NCBI GenBank assembly: GCA_963693085.1
Contig: OY856411.1
Location: 72,150,001 to 72,214,000 of the forward strand
DNA length: 64,000 nt
Reading direction: 5' to 3'
From: Alisma plantago-aquatica
Taxonomy: Eukaryota; Streptophyta; Magnoliopsida; Alismatales; Alismataceae
The translations under genes and the position numbers were made by a program. Positions within the stretch are counted from its first letter, which is position 1, and every line of letters starts with the position of its first letter. Shown here one piece after another: positions 1 to 12,148 of the stretch. The notes under the pieces are model-generated. The model ran no database searches. It saw only the letters and a list, made by a program, of their open reading frames with translations, and was not told the DNA's origin.

Positions 1-285
1 CTGTCCAAATTCGTCCGGAAACACGTCCACGGGGTTGTCTTCAACCTCAGAATAAGCCCAATTTGAATCTGCATCAATGGAACAGTACGTCTCTTCGTAT
101 AGGCTGAGATCGAGCTCAGATGGTGCTGATTGAGGACTAGGCTGCGGATTCACGCCGAGATCTTGGATTCGGAGCTCACGGGCAGCTATCTCTGCTGCTA
201 GGCGCGCCCTAGGAGGCGCCCTTGTTGCTGCTGCAATTGCAGCTTGGCTGCCGGCCGCCCAAGTAGCAGGGTGGGTTGCAGGTTG
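1..285 (-). other. Open reading frame of unknown identity, running off the window edge
   Basis: On the minus strand, codons are open from 285 down to base 1 (95 codons, no ATG), preceded by an in-frame TAG at 286-288 that itself offers an AG acceptor-like end. The translation is Ala-rich at first (an AAIAAATRAPPRARLAAEIA stretch), then acidic, ending in VDVFPDEFGQ. The ending resembles the (M)DVFPDEFP motif just before reverse transcriptase in Ty3/gypsy polyproteins, so a pol fragment is one reading. A 3' exon of a host gene is the other. The Ala-rich part is not something I recognise, and the neighbouring sequence looks like an LTR leader. Identity is open. Confidence 0.25.
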
Positions 286-289
286 CTAA

Positions 290-800
290 CGGAATAAAGA
301 GAGGAGGAAGAATAAGGGTGGACGGAGGCCGAGCGCAACTAAACATAGCTAAGGGCTAAAGGTCGCCCCATGAAACCTCCCCTATAGAAGCCGATTGAGC
401 TGTGCCTGGCTGCTTCTTCATGTGGCAACTGCTGCTGCTAGATGGGACACTTGCTAGGGCGGGGGAAGGAGGAAAGATGGAGGAAGGAAGGAAAGAGGAA
501 GAAGAAGAGGAGTAGGGTGCCAAGCTAGATCGGAGCTAGGGCTCCCAGGATCGCCCCAAGATCGCCCTCTGTCGAAACAACCTGCTGCTGTGCGCCGCTC
601 CTGTCGGTTCCTGAACCGACCGCGTGAAGAAGATAAGGGTGGAAGGAAAAGAAAAGAATAAAAGGCCAAAACTGGAAAAATTGCACTATAGGTCCAAGAA
701 AAATAAAAATGGCATAACTATTGCCTCGAAGGTCCAATTGAAGTGATTCTTCTTGAAACGTTTCAAGCACGAGGTCCTCTACACCCTCAAAGCATGAAAT
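290..800 (-). repeat. LTR-like promoter and leader block (minus strand)
   Basis: Read on the minus strand, this block moves from an AT-rich upstream part holding a motif of the form CAATTGGA..TTCG..GTTATG (711-743) into a pyrimidine-rich GC-rich leader. That arrangement is what I associate with U3-to-R of Tekay/Del-type LTRs, and a similar motif recurs near 38.83 kb and 42.05 kb. No second copy, PBS or TSD was found in the window, so this is a fragment assigned by pattern only. Short ORFs here (454-669, 525-803) look incidental. Confidence 0.3.
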
Positions 801-2339
801 CATGCTAATTAGTTTGTCTCAGCTAATCAAAATGCTAATCACTTCTTAGGCATTATATAACTTACGATTAACATTGCAATTATCATTAATTACCTCAGAT
901 GATTCAATCTCAACTATTGATTCACATATTAGATTATCTTGATTATCCTTGATGTTTAACAAGATACTCAACACTAATCAAGGTGTTTCACGCTAATTGA
1001 GGTATTTACTGGCTAACCTCAATGTGGGTCATAACATATCTGGTGGAAAAGTTTTGTAATATCTTAAACATTGACCCAGTAAAATTCAATAACCCATTGT
1101 ACCCATCATTAACTGAAGTGTTGGCAGTACCAAGTTCAATATAGTCATAGTGAGGTATCTAACATTATTTGAAATTTTCTAGTGGTACCCAAATCCCGTT
1201 GATAAAATGAGGTAATTTGTGTATCATATCTACCATATAATGCAGTGTGTTAAGTAGTACTATACCATTACATTGGGATAGGTTTTAAGGAAACAATCCT
1301 ATTATCTGTACCGAGTACCAAAAATAAGGGACTCGGTTGACCATCCATGTTATTTATTTGCCTAGGGCACATGCTACATACTAAGAAACTAGTTTAACTA
1401 CTATCTTAGGATCCTAGATTTTTTCCTACGAACTTTATGATGAGTCCTCATGTTCTGGACAAGATTTCACTTGGATTGTATGGTCAAAGTGGTTTAAGAG
1501 ATGTAGAAATCAAAGTGATTCAATAGCATGTGATAAACAAAATAACATAGAATTCGTATTTCAAGAAATGTTGGTTGTATAACTTAAATGCTTGGCCGTT
1601 GAATACTTATTGAGTTTTTATTAATTCAAAATGTAACATTTACTTATTATAAATATATATTTACTTGTCAGTACTTGTATGTATTGATTGATATAGATTC
1701 AATTTCTTGAAATGTTTTGTTATTACCAGTTTGATGCTCTTAGTATTGCTATTACTATAATTTAATTATTTTCAAGTTATATATTCTTCTAATAGGAGAC
1801 ATTAAATTCTGGTGTGATATTGTTGTCCACAAAAAGTAGATATTCCCATTCACTGATCCATTAGCGCACTGCACTATCAATCAAATATATAAGTTATAAT
1901 GATTTTAATGGAGATACAAATGCTTTAGAATACTCCTATCATTGAAGGTTGGTATTAAAATTTGTTGGTGTAAAGTTGGATACTCAACCTATATGTACTC
2001 TATATATTTCATTGTTCTCAAAAGAGTTGTATAGTATTGTACTCAAATAATTTAGTCTGCTTTCTCATTTAAAATGTTCTAATGATAATGTTTTTATAAT
2101 ATAATAAAATGAAATATCTACTAATGAAATAGGTAGTTTCTTGCATATGGTGTAGACATTTAGATACATATGAATTAATGTTCTAATGAATTCCATTATA
2201 GAAAACAAAAAATAAATTGTACAAGCATGATTGGATTACATAGTTTGTTGTCACACTAAAATCCTAATCCCATGGTATAAGATGGAATTATCGTTCCAGG
2301 GTTGATAGAGAATGAGATTACCAAAGAGACATTGTGGTA
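801..2339. other. AT-rich stretch without recognised features
   Basis: I see no frame with coding character, no LTR ends, no tRNA boxes and no strong repeats here. It is AT-rich with many short near-repeats of 'ctaatcaaggt' type around 830-1030, which suggests heavily eroded repeat DNA. Confidence 0.4.
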
Positions 2340-2797
2340 GCATTTTGATGTATTATGGGTTCACAGTTAGCATCAATTACCGAAGGCAAAACTTCCCACC
2401 ATTTTCATATATTTTAATTAGGAAAGAAAAATGTTTTATTAAGGATGCCATTTCAGCAACATTTTGGTGATTCTTCGATTTGAAGTATAGTGGGTTTATC
2501 AAGCTTGAAATCTTGACAACACTTTGACATTAGTGAAAGTTTTGAAAATGACCTAGGTTTATCAAGGTCAAAATTGAATATCAATTTTATTTTCTTTCGT
2601 TTATAGTGGAAGTGGGATCACAAAGGTCAAAGTATTGGTATCGTTTAATCCATTGTTGTGTTTCAAAATGAACAAGGTTTATGAAGATCAACGTTGGAGC
2701 ATCATTTCAACATTTCTCAGCTTTTGTAATGAGGTAAGTTTACTAAGGTCAAAATTTGAACAATATTATGTGGTGCTACAAATTTTGAGTGAAATGG
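2340..2797 (+). repeat. Decayed ~65 bp tandem repeat (left part)
   Basis: Units begin with variants of GGTTTATCAAGGTCAAAATT and run through CATTTCAACATTT and TGTGTTTTGAAATGA before the next unit starts. I can follow about five degenerate units from ~2485 to 2797. Similar units reappear directly after the outer element's right LTR (22828-22990), so the two stretches probably were continuous before insertion. Period and boundaries are approximate. Confidence 0.4.
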
Positions 2798-5700
2798 TGT
2801 AACATCCCATACTTTACATAAAGTAAGGTTGGAATTTTAATAGAACTTTCCACTAATTAATTTTAAAACTATGGACCTCGATGCAAATAAACCTTAAAGG
2901 ACAGTATGTCAAAATAGGAATGAATAGGGCTCTTTTTCCATGAAATTTAGAAAAAGTTCACATTATTAGACTCTGTTGTAATCTAATTTCATCAAATGTA
3001 GCCCTAAGTAGTCAATAAATTATTTTGACGGTTAAAGAGAAGTTGAGCCATTCAGTAGGCATATTTAGTTCCAATATAATTTATACAAGTTCATTTCACT
3101 AATATGTGGCTTCCCTCAAAATATGAGGTCAAAATTGGATTTGAGTAAACATTTATGAATAATGCAGGATTATTCTAAAAAGAAAAATTAGAGATAATTA
3201 TGATTTCCAAATCAAGAACCTAACTAGGTTTTTGGACTCCTCACGGCTGATTTTGGTAGCACAATTTTTTTTTGTTTCATTTGGATGATTCTATAGGTTC
3301 CAATTTGGATTAGAAAGAAAATCACTTAAAGTACTTATCACCTTAACCCTTATGGTTTTAAAATGTTGGCTTAATATTAAATATATGTCACATGGGGTTT
3401 CCATCCCTCTGTTTGGACACGAGCTTGTTTAGAGATGCTAGATCAGGATTGGTAGTCTCACCCTCATCTCCTATGGTTTTTGCATCTAGGAGGAACAGGT
3501 GACCTGACCACCTGGGTTTCCCTCTCCAATCAAAACCCCACCAATGGAAATCCATGAAGACCTTGGACTCTACCAAGAGTATCCCAGCTATTGAAGATTC
3601 TCTCTAACCCTAACCTATAAAACCTATGAATTCAATGTGATCTAGGGAGGTATAGTTATCACCTTCCCCCCACAATAATGCTTCCTTGCCCAGTAATATT
3701 AAAACGTGCAACGAGTCACAATAGATCGTCGTAGCCACCTAGAGGCTTTGGACCTCTCTTCACATCCTACAGGCAATGCCTTGCACCTCCAAATGTTTCC
3801 CTGAAGAAATGAGCTTCCATGTTTCCCCTTTTTCCTAGACAGTGGTTGTTTTAGATGAATAGATCACCTTTCCTAGACCCTGGTTTCTTTGCTTCTTCCA
3901 TATATGATCTCTCTTAGTCATCAGGAAGCCTTAGGAGCATCTTTTTTCCCCAATTTTGTTGTTTGTTTGAGCTTAGGTAGGTTTCCTAGGAATTCATTTG
4001 TTCCACCTTTTCTCCATGTAGAAGTAGGGTGTTCTTGATTTACTGACCACCACCAAGGTTGAGACCAAGCTCTTTGATTTTGGCCGGAGGTAGGGGTACT
4101 GCCTCAATTTCCATCGACATGATCATGATCTCAATTTTTATTCTCAAAGTCTAGGTGTTTCCTGCCTGTATTCTTTCAATGTTTCGCACACAAGTTGGGT
4201 TGGGGAAAGACGACCCCAGATGTCGAGTTTATAGTTTTACCCTTAAGACGAGGTGTTTGTGTCAAGCATCAAGATGGATAAAGGTGATCTTTCAACCTCT
4301 GTTAATTAATGATCACTCAGTAGAATTAGATGTGTTTCTTTGGGTCGCGTGTTGACTTGAGGCTAGCCCAACTAGGCCTCATTGGCCATGTTGGATTATT
4401 ATTACAGACATGGATTTTTTATGATTTCCTATTGGCCAATTTTTCCAAATATTGTAGTAGTTACATTAGTGATCAGAAAAATATAAAATGATACTCTTTG
4501 GAAAGGATTTTTATTGAGAAATTTGAGTTTTGTGTTTTCAAATCCAAATTCAATAATGGTAGGCCATGTTCTCCTAATGACCTATGTTGAGGGTGTATGA
4601 TGCTAATTTAGGTGATATTTAATACAAAACATGTTAATATTAGGAAACTTAGGATAGGCTTGAGATCAGAGAAACTAAGTTGGGATCTTCCTTTCTCTAG
4701 GTAAATGGGTCATTCCATTATGCATATGTACTTTGAATGAATTGTATGTTACGTATGATTTATGACTATGCTTTAACTTCAAGTTAATGGATCAAATTAA
4801 GATAACGATGATGTATCTGATTATATTTTTTATGTTTTCTGTTATATTCATAAAGTCCTATGTTATCGCTGATGCCCATTAATTTAATGTTGTGATCATG
4901 TAATGATTAAGACATTGAAGAAAGAATCATGTAAACCATGTAATATAAATTTCAAGATTAAGAGGGAGAAATCCCATGATGATTAAGATAATGCACTTAA
5001 GTGGTGAATTGTTCCTCTTGATGTGATTTTGTCTTTATGGAATTGATGAGCACTTTGGTGCAACTAAGATGAGCCTTAACCAGCCTGATGAGCACTTTAG
5101 TGTAATTATTAGATGAGGACAATTTACATTGATGGCAAGACAAGAACCGTGATGTTACTATTTAAGATAAGAGAATTAAGTAAATTGTTATATGCTTCTC
5201 ACAATGATGGAACTTTATGGTAGTTATGGTCTTCCTAGAAATGATGGGATTTCTAAGCATGGTGTTCCCCATGTGGGCAGTTATAGAGAGAATTCATATA
5301 GTAACATTTCTTGATTATTGATGTAATGAAAGCTAAAGGGTAATGATAATTCTTAATGTTAACTCATGTCAAGTTTATTTCAATTCAATTATACATGCTT
5401 ATCTTTCAGTGCTTATAAAATGTATAGTACCACTTACTTATATTGTTGCTTTATTTTGCATGGTCATGGGAGGAGATGTCCCTAGATCAAGGAGAAAGAG
5501 AGAACTGAAGCAAGTCCTTCAGTGTAGTTGACATAAAGGAGAGTTTACCTTGGTGGGTGCCATCTCCCACTCAATATATTATCTAGTCCAGTTTTATTTC
5601 ATGTTTTAGATTTTCTTAGCCTACATGTATTAGGTTTGAGGTCAAGATGACATAGTTTATGTTATCCCTTTCAAGAAAAATGTATGAATCCATATTTCAA

Positions 5701-5805
5701 ATTAATGCATGGTGTTTCATTTATTTTGTTTCTATGTATATCATGATTTTGTGATGTTCGACCAAGAGGAGTGACCCTTGTTATGGACAACATGGGGTTT
5801 GCTTC

Positions 5806-5868
<63 letters not shown>

Positions 5869-5931
5869 ACATACACACACATATAAATACATATATATGT
5901 ATATATATACATATATATATACACACACACC

Positions 5932-5968
<37 letters not shown>

Positions 5969-6178
5969 CTGTGTGTGTGTGTGTGTGTATAAATACATAT
6001 ATATATATATATATGTATATATATACATATATATATATATACACATATATATGTATATATATACATATATATATACATAAATATAGACATACATATATAT
6101 ATATATATATGTATATATATACATATATATACATATATATAGACATACATACATATATATATATATGCGCTTGGAGGG
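2798..6178 (+). mobile_element. Outer LTR retrotransposon, left LTR
   Basis: It starts TGTAACATCCC and is collinear with 19799-22827: shared blocks include CACTAATATGTGGCTT, the GGTGGG(T)GCCATCT block, and the GGACAACATGGGGTTTGCTT block just before the 3' end. Length is ~3.38 kb against ~3.03 kb in the partner; the difference is almost wholly the microsatellite at 5809-6168. The 3' boundary is set by where homology stops (after TTGGAGGG), so it is good to a few bases. Lineage is probably Tekay/Del-like, from the TGTAACATCCC start and the polypurine tract next to the partner LTR. No coding capacity lies in the LTR. Confidence 0.7.
5809..6168. repeat. Compound (TA)n/(TG)n/(CA)n microsatellite inside the left outer LTR
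   Basis: Alternating runs of AT, GT and AC dinucleotides and ATATAC/ATGTAT mixtures fill ~360 bp. The matching place in the partner LTR (near 22807-22816) is only a short ATATATAT run. All open frames reading through here on either strand translate to Tyr/Ile/His/Cys/Val repeats and are not genes. Confidence 0.95.
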
Positions 6179-6712
6179 GAGTTATAATATGGTTTCTGAA
6201 TAAATAAGTAGATGGCCACCAGGTAAAAAATGTAATTCATATGTTCTTTCCCTATGTATGGAAGAAGTAAGTGAAAGGTTTTGGAAATCAAAATAGAGGT
6301 ATAGCTAGAAGTTTAGATAAGAATTAACATTATGTGCTATTTTTGACTTTTTATGTTAACTCTAAAATTGTATATAGCATGCTCTTTCTCTCTCTTTCCC
6401 ACACATTTGCAGTATGGGACACAAGCTTATGGGGTTTTGTAGAGAGAATGCTATGTGCATAATAATGTTTGTCTTATCCATTCAAGTACACATGGTATGG
6501 GACATGTGAATAAGGGAGGTTCTAAGATAAGTGTGATAATACATATCACTTATGAATATATGACTGGCTAGCATGTATACAAAGGTGACAAATAAAATAA
6601 GAGTTGGCAGTAAAATTTTAAGATATATAGTCGCCTAAACCTAAATAGAGACATAGTATGACCAAACATGCATAAGAAAGGTAGATTTTGAGTTGGAATC
6701 AAAGTGGAAACA
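6179..6712 (+). other. 5' internal remnant of the outer element, with PBS-like site
   Basis: TGGTTTCTGAAT at 6190-6201 lies ~12 bp after the LTR end and matches the tRNA-iMet primer-binding sequence TGGTATCAGAGC at 8 of 12 positions, so it is a plausible decayed PBS. The rest up to the insertion point of element 1 shows no gag-like frame. A second PBS-like string (TGGAATCAAAGT, 6694-6705) is discussed under rejected items. Confidence 0.4.
6708..6712. repeat. Target-site duplication of element 1, left copy (AAACA)
   Basis: AAACA sits immediately before the terminal TG of element 1 and recurs at 19548-19552 directly after its terminal CA. A 5-bp duplication is standard for Ty3/gypsy integration and confirms the element ends. 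Confidence 0.9.
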
Positions 6713-9700
6713 TGCGACACCCTGCCATCACACCGACATCAAGGTGACACATGAAAATGCATAGAACTTCCATAAACTACATTTTACCAAAAACACGGGT
6801 TAATTAAAACCAATTGCGGAAACATATAAAAGAAACCTTATTACATCCAGATCCTACAAAGAAACATGTTATATAAGCATTACAAGCCTGATATATGTCC
6901 ACAATTGTTCAGAAACTAGTTGTCCTTTCAACATATGAGTTCATCACCTGTTTATATGTACATAACAAGCCACATAAGGCCAACATCAGGATGAACAAGA
7001 GTACAACAACTATACATTGTGAAACATTGTCAAAACACCCCCGAGGACCTAAGAGTATAGGGATGACTCTAGAACTCTACTACAAAACACCAAAACATGC
7101 AGCATGTCCATCTCTTGCCTTCTACTGCTCCTCTTCTTGCTGCTCAGCCACAACCTCACGACCACCATGTCTAGCACGATCACCTAAAAAGGTTGTAAAC
7201 CAGTAGGGTGAGACACCCAGTCCCAGTGAGAAATATAACTCCCTACTGAAACTATAAAACTCCAGAAAGCTTAAAGCAAGTAAAGCAGATAACTGATATA
7301 AACGGATTATATGAGTGGCACACTGAGCAGAACTTACTATATCATCCATCTTACCAAGATTACGGGAGGCATATGACCTGATTTTCTTTATGGAACATGA
7401 TTGACAAGATAAGATTTATAAGATCTTATCAAAAAACATAAGGGACATATAAGTAACTGCAAGGTATAACAAGATCAACTACACAAGCAAGGTCTCAACC
7501 AATGTTTTGTATTTCTACTAAGAAATAAACATTATTCGGATGGATTACATATTTTTATTATGCCCTGAGGAAGTGAGTTGTACCGCTCAGATCCAACTGA
7601 CAAATGCGAAACCCGGAGCCGATATCATACAAGGTCAATGGAAGAGTCATACTCCACGACCTCTCCTCCTCATAATCAGTGCATTAGAACCAAAGCAGGA
7701 CCACAATCTAATGATTTAAGTGGCCTCAGCCACAGGGTCAGCTCCGCAAGCTACCCATAACTCTAGCCCACCTTGGTACAGATCTCGGCACTAGTAAAAC
7801 TTGAGCCACGAGCTTGTTCACTGTGCTCTGAGCCGTGAACACATTCATGCTCTTTCACATATCTTGAACCATGGGCCTGTGCACCATGCTCCATATATCT
7901 TGAGTCTACAACTGTAGTTGCACTCAAATCCTCCTATTTTCCGACTAGGAGAAACCCACACATATTCAATAATATGCGCGTCCAGGTTAACCCATAGAAG
8001 AATCTATTTCACCATCACCATCTACTGACGATGATGGATATATGGCCAGGGAAAACTACATGATATATTCCAATGTAATTAATTAGTATATTTTAAGTGT
8101 ATTGTTGAGGCAACCAAGTTGTAAAACATACAAATATTGAGTTACATTATCACTGCAATCATCACATTATCCTAGGATCTCAATCCCTCATCACAGAAAG
8201 CCACTTCCTTTCAAGGCATCATCACCATCTTACATCACCACTTGGGATGAGAATCTCTATCTTATCAACAAGAGGATAACACCTCACTAGGCACTCAGCC
8301 TTTATCAGATCCTTAGACCTATCTTACCGCACTGGTGATACATATATATCTCATCAACAAGAGTTATCATCATGATACAGTGTCATTCACACACATGTTC
8401 CTCATAGATCTTACCTGGCTATGAATTCATCTTGTAACCTGCATGGTTAGTATAAAAGAGACATCTTTAAAATCACTAGGCATACAACTCCACTATTTAT
8501 CATGTCATCAGGTTCTATTATATCAATCAAATTACTTACTATAAAAATGTGGGAATCTATTTATGCTTTCATATACATAGATTGTCATCATACTATCTTA
8601 ATTTGACATTACTTTTAAGCATCCAACAAGTCATTGGTTGACAAACCATTATCCATCTCGCATTATCAACAAAGATGTGACTATAAGATAAAGAATCATA
8701 AACTAGGTTTTTCGGGTTAGACCTATCCCTCACCAAAGATGCCTACTACCCTTACTAGAAGTGTGACGGGTAGGGCGCCCCTCACTACAGATGGTATCGG
8801 GAAAGGTCATACCCTCACCAAAAGGTTAAACGGCTAGGGTTTCAAACCCTAAAGCACATGTTACCATGACGACCAACCAAACTGCACTCTAACGTGCACT
8901 AGAGAGCAACAAACACAGAGGTATGTCGTACAGCTAGAACTAGAGGAGTGTGGCATGCACAAGGGACAACCTCCATCGATCAAGGCACTCTATCTCCCAC
9001 AACATCAAACCATATCATCCATTAGCATGGTAGCATCATATCGGCCAAGACAAAACTCAAGGCAAGGGGGTATCAGGCAACCTCTCCCCAGAGGGTATCA
9101 TGCAGAGCACTAGGTCTAAGGTGTATCGTCCAAGCTCACCACCTAGGTCAAGAGGGCCATATTGGGCACCAACTCAACAACACAACTTGATGTATCGGCC
9201 AAGGGTTAAACCATAGACAAAGAGGTGTCGGGAAGCACTACTAAAGAGCATGTCGTGCAAAGCATGAAGCATAGCCTGACAGGGTCATCATCAACCTCAA
9301 GATCACCATCTTCACAACCCTAAAAGATCAAAGTAATTGGCTCACCTCTCAACAACCAAGAGAGAGGGGTTTTACACAATCCTTTATCACAAATTGGGCA
9401 TCAAGATGGATCACCACCACATCTAGGTCAACACTCCACCTAGGCTCACCTATCAAATCCATGGTGAGAGAAGGGTGTTGATTAAGCAACTAGAGTATAA
9501 ACTCACCTCTCAACATCCAAGAGAGAGGGGTGTTGTCTATAACACTAGGCCTCAAACTCACTTCTCATGACAAAGGAGAGAAAGGGGTATTGCCACCAAA
9601 GGAAACCCGCAACTATGGGTTCGACCAACTAGATCCAAAGGTACATCCACATCATATCCAAAAGAGTAGACAAAATCATATATCAACAAGATCAAAGGCA

Positions 9701-10729
9701 TAATTAAGCAAGAAGTGTATTCAACAAGTTGCATGGCCGAATATGATCATACATGAACATACAACAAAAAAAAGAAGGTAGTATATTTAAGGTTATAAGT
9801 TATGTAACCCGCCTAAAGCAATCTCCTCAAGCTCCAAAGCTCCAAGCTCGAAGCTTCTAGCTCCAAAGCAAACCACTTTCGCCCACCTCAAGAAAAGGAA
9901 CAAAGATCATAACCACTATGACCGAAGAGTAGGCAAGATGGAGAAGAAGATGAGGATGAGCGAGGGAAGATGCTTACCAAGGAAGTAAGGTCCACCTAGG
10001 GTTCGGCCACCAAGATAGAGGAAGAAGAAGAGATCTCCACCAAGGGGGATCGGCCACCAAGAACACCAAAGAAAGGTGTGTCGTGCACCAAAGAAGAGAA
10101 GAACAACAAAGAGCTAAAGGGATCCTAAGGAAGTGAAAGGGAAGATATATATAGAAAAGGATCAAAGGTGAACCAAGGCAAGGTGTCATCTTACTTAGGG
10201 ACACTTGTCCAACGTCTTGCCACCTTGCAAACCACATGCAACATGTTATGCCACCACTCATCAAGAGATCAGCCACATGTCCAAGGTATGGTGACACAAC
10301 CAAAGCAAGGAGGTCAAAGGGGTCAAAGGATGACACACACACCACCACCTTGGCCGACACACCCATGGTCAACACCCCCATGTCCGACACAAGGTGCTCC
10401 TGCCCGAAACAAAGCTCATAAAGGCAAGGCAAGGCCCAAACAAGGTGAAACAAAGCCCAACAAAGCTCAACAAGGCCCAAGGAAACTCAAGAAACGAGCC
10501 CAACCCTTCCTCTCAACTCTAGAGGAAGCAAAGAGAGAGAAGAGCATCTCTCAAGGTGACAAACTTGCTCATCAACCTTAAACTTAGGTTATTTGCAAGT
10601 AGCACCTCCAACCCTCAACAAAGCACAAGAAAACCCTAATCACCACTAAAGGTGATTAGCAAGCAACTAAACACAAGGTTTAGGAAAAGCAAATAGGATA
10701 AGCCCAAAATGAAGGTCAGGGTCCTTACA
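6713..10729 (-). repeat. Element 1, 3' LTR (left copy)
   Basis: Plus-strand ends are TGCGACACCC and GTCCTTACA. The sequence is collinear over its full length with 15565-19547. In element orientation it starts TGTAAGGACCC. A TATA-like CTATATATAT lies on the minus strand near 10145-10154, about 580 bp inside, followed by a pyrimidine-rich leader, which suggests the promoter. Frames at 7122-7349 and 9974-10480 are non-conserved passengers of the LTR. Confidence 0.9.
9341..9592. repeat. Four spaced hairpin-like units in element 1 LTR
   Basis: Units starting CTCACCTCTCAAC and closing with GAGAGAGGGGTGTTG occur near 9341-9370, 9445-9480, 9502-9535 and 9557-9592. Each has a CCTCTC/GAGAGG type stem. 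The same set recurs in the other LTR near 18190-18445. They lie ~0.6-0.8 kb downstream of the TATA-like site in element orientation, so they would be in the transcribed leader. Confidence 0.6.
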
Positions 10730-10741
10730 AGCCATAAACCT

Positions 10742-11188
10742 CTACAAAGGGATTTTGCCCCCGAAATCTGAAGAGAAAAGAGAGGGATACTTCCTCCTCA
10801 TCTCTTCCTCAAGCTCCCATGTGGCTTCCTCAACACCACGATGATGCCAAAGAACCTTCACAAGAACCAGGTCTTTCCTCTTCAACTTCTTCACTCTTCT
10901 GTCAAGGATCATCACTGGACCTTCCTTGTAGGTCACATCTTCATCGAGTTCAACCTCAACTGGTTGTATCACTGTTCCCGTGTCTGGATGACTTTTCTTC
11001 AACATGCTGACATGGAACACTGGATGTAACCTATGCAACTCTGACGACCACTCTAACTTGTAAGCTACCTTGCTAACATGTGCTATCACCGGATATGGCC
11101 CCATAAACCTGGGTGCCAACTTTCCTTTCCGGCCAAACCTTAGCACGCCTTTCCACGGTGAGACCTTGAGATACACTTTGTCTCCCAC
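10742..11188 (-). pseudogene. Element 1 integrase C-terminus and chromodomain
   Basis: The frame starts in the GDKVYLKVSPWKGV block of the integrase C-terminal (GPY/F) region, with RFMGPYPVIAHVSKVAYKLE following. It continues through HPVFHVSMLKKSHPD into a chromodomain: VMILDRRVKKLKRKDLVLVK, then VLWHHRGVEEATWELEEEMR, ending near PSLF. Chromodomains at this position bind modified histone tails and can bias insertion into heterochromatin in related elements (family knowledge). An in-frame TAG precedes it in the segment that reads LEF-stop-VGD. The frame is the same one as integrase and RNase H upstream. The terminal stop is at 10742-10744, 13 bp from the LTR. Confidence 0.9.
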
Positions 11189-12148
11189 CTAGAACTCTAA
11201 AGGTCATCGGTGATTATATGTGTACAACTTCTGTCTATCTTGTGCCGCTTTCAACTTTTGCCATATCACTCTGATCTTCTCTGTTGTCCGCTGCACTAAC
11301 TCAGGACCCAACAACTGATACTCACCAGACTCATACCAACATAGAGGAGATTTGCACTTTCAGCCATATCGAGCCTCATAAGGACCAATGTCGATGTTCC
11401 CTTGGTAACTGTTGTTGTAGGAAAACTCTATCAAACTGAGATGTACATCCCAACTTCCTAGAAACTATAAAACACATGCTCGGAGAAGATCCTCCAAAGG
11501 CTGAATCGCCCTTTCAGACTGCCCATCTGTCTGCGGTTGGAAAGCGGCGCTGAACCTCAAATGTGTTCCCAACTCTTTGTGTAACTATTCCCAAAAATGA
11601 CTCGTGATCTGAGGACCTCTATCGGAAACTATCGTTGTTGGTACACCGTGCAAACACACTATCTCATCTACATATACCTGAGTAAGCTTCTCGATTGTAT
11701 ATGTTGTCTTTACAGGTATGAAATGAGCAGACTTTGTCAATCTATCTGCTATCACCCAAATGGAATCATGATTCTTAGTTGTCCTTGGCAGACCAACTAC
11801 GAAATCCATGGTTATATGATCCCATTTCCACTGCAATATCAGCATGGGTTGCAACGTACATGCCGGCTTCTGATGCTCATCCTTAACTTGCTGGCATACC
11901 AGACACCTAGCCACAAACTCGGCTACATCCTTCTTCAAGTCAGGCCACCAATACAGATCCTTCAGATTATGATACATCTTGGTGACTCTTGGATGCATAG
12001 CATACATCGATGTGTGTTCTTCCTCGAGCACTAGCTTTCTCAGATCATCAACATTGGGGACCACCATCCTATTATGATAACAAACTAGTCCATCTTCAGA
12101 CTCATGGAACCCATCAGGCTTTTCACTGCCGAACTCTGATCTGATCAA
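11189..12148 (-). pseudogene. Element 1 integrase core
   Basis: It inserts the cDNA copy into the host chromosome. The zinc-binding HHCC region is visible as HTSMYAMHPRVTKMYHNLK followed by CLVC, then the catalytic core: MDFVVGLP (first Asp), IVSDRGPQ (second Asp), and a QTDGQSE segment with the catalytic Glu after a stop. In-frame stops occur after HFWE (TAG, where homologues have Gln), after RACVL (TAG), and in YG-stop-KCKSPL (TGA, where Arg is expected). All keep the same frame, so nonsense rather than indel mutations inactivated it. The frame continues from RNase H upstream and into the chromodomain downstream. Confidence 0.92.

Noticed and set aside
5671..6291. Long frames on both strands around the microsatellite
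   Set aside because: They translate to Tyr/Ile/His/Cys/Val dinucleotide-repeat peptides and exist in several frames at once.
6694..6705. TGGAATCAAAGT as the PBS of the outer element
   Set aside because: It matches the iMet PBS at 9 of 12 positions but lies ~510 bp beyond where LTR homology ends. TGGTTTCTGAAT at 6190 is better placed, although weaker in sequence.
9974..10480. Hydrophobic 168-aa frame (and its 18795-19322 counterpart)
   Set aside because: Both lie antisense or alternative-frame within paired LTR copies. Similarity reflects LTR duplication, and no protein family is recognisable.
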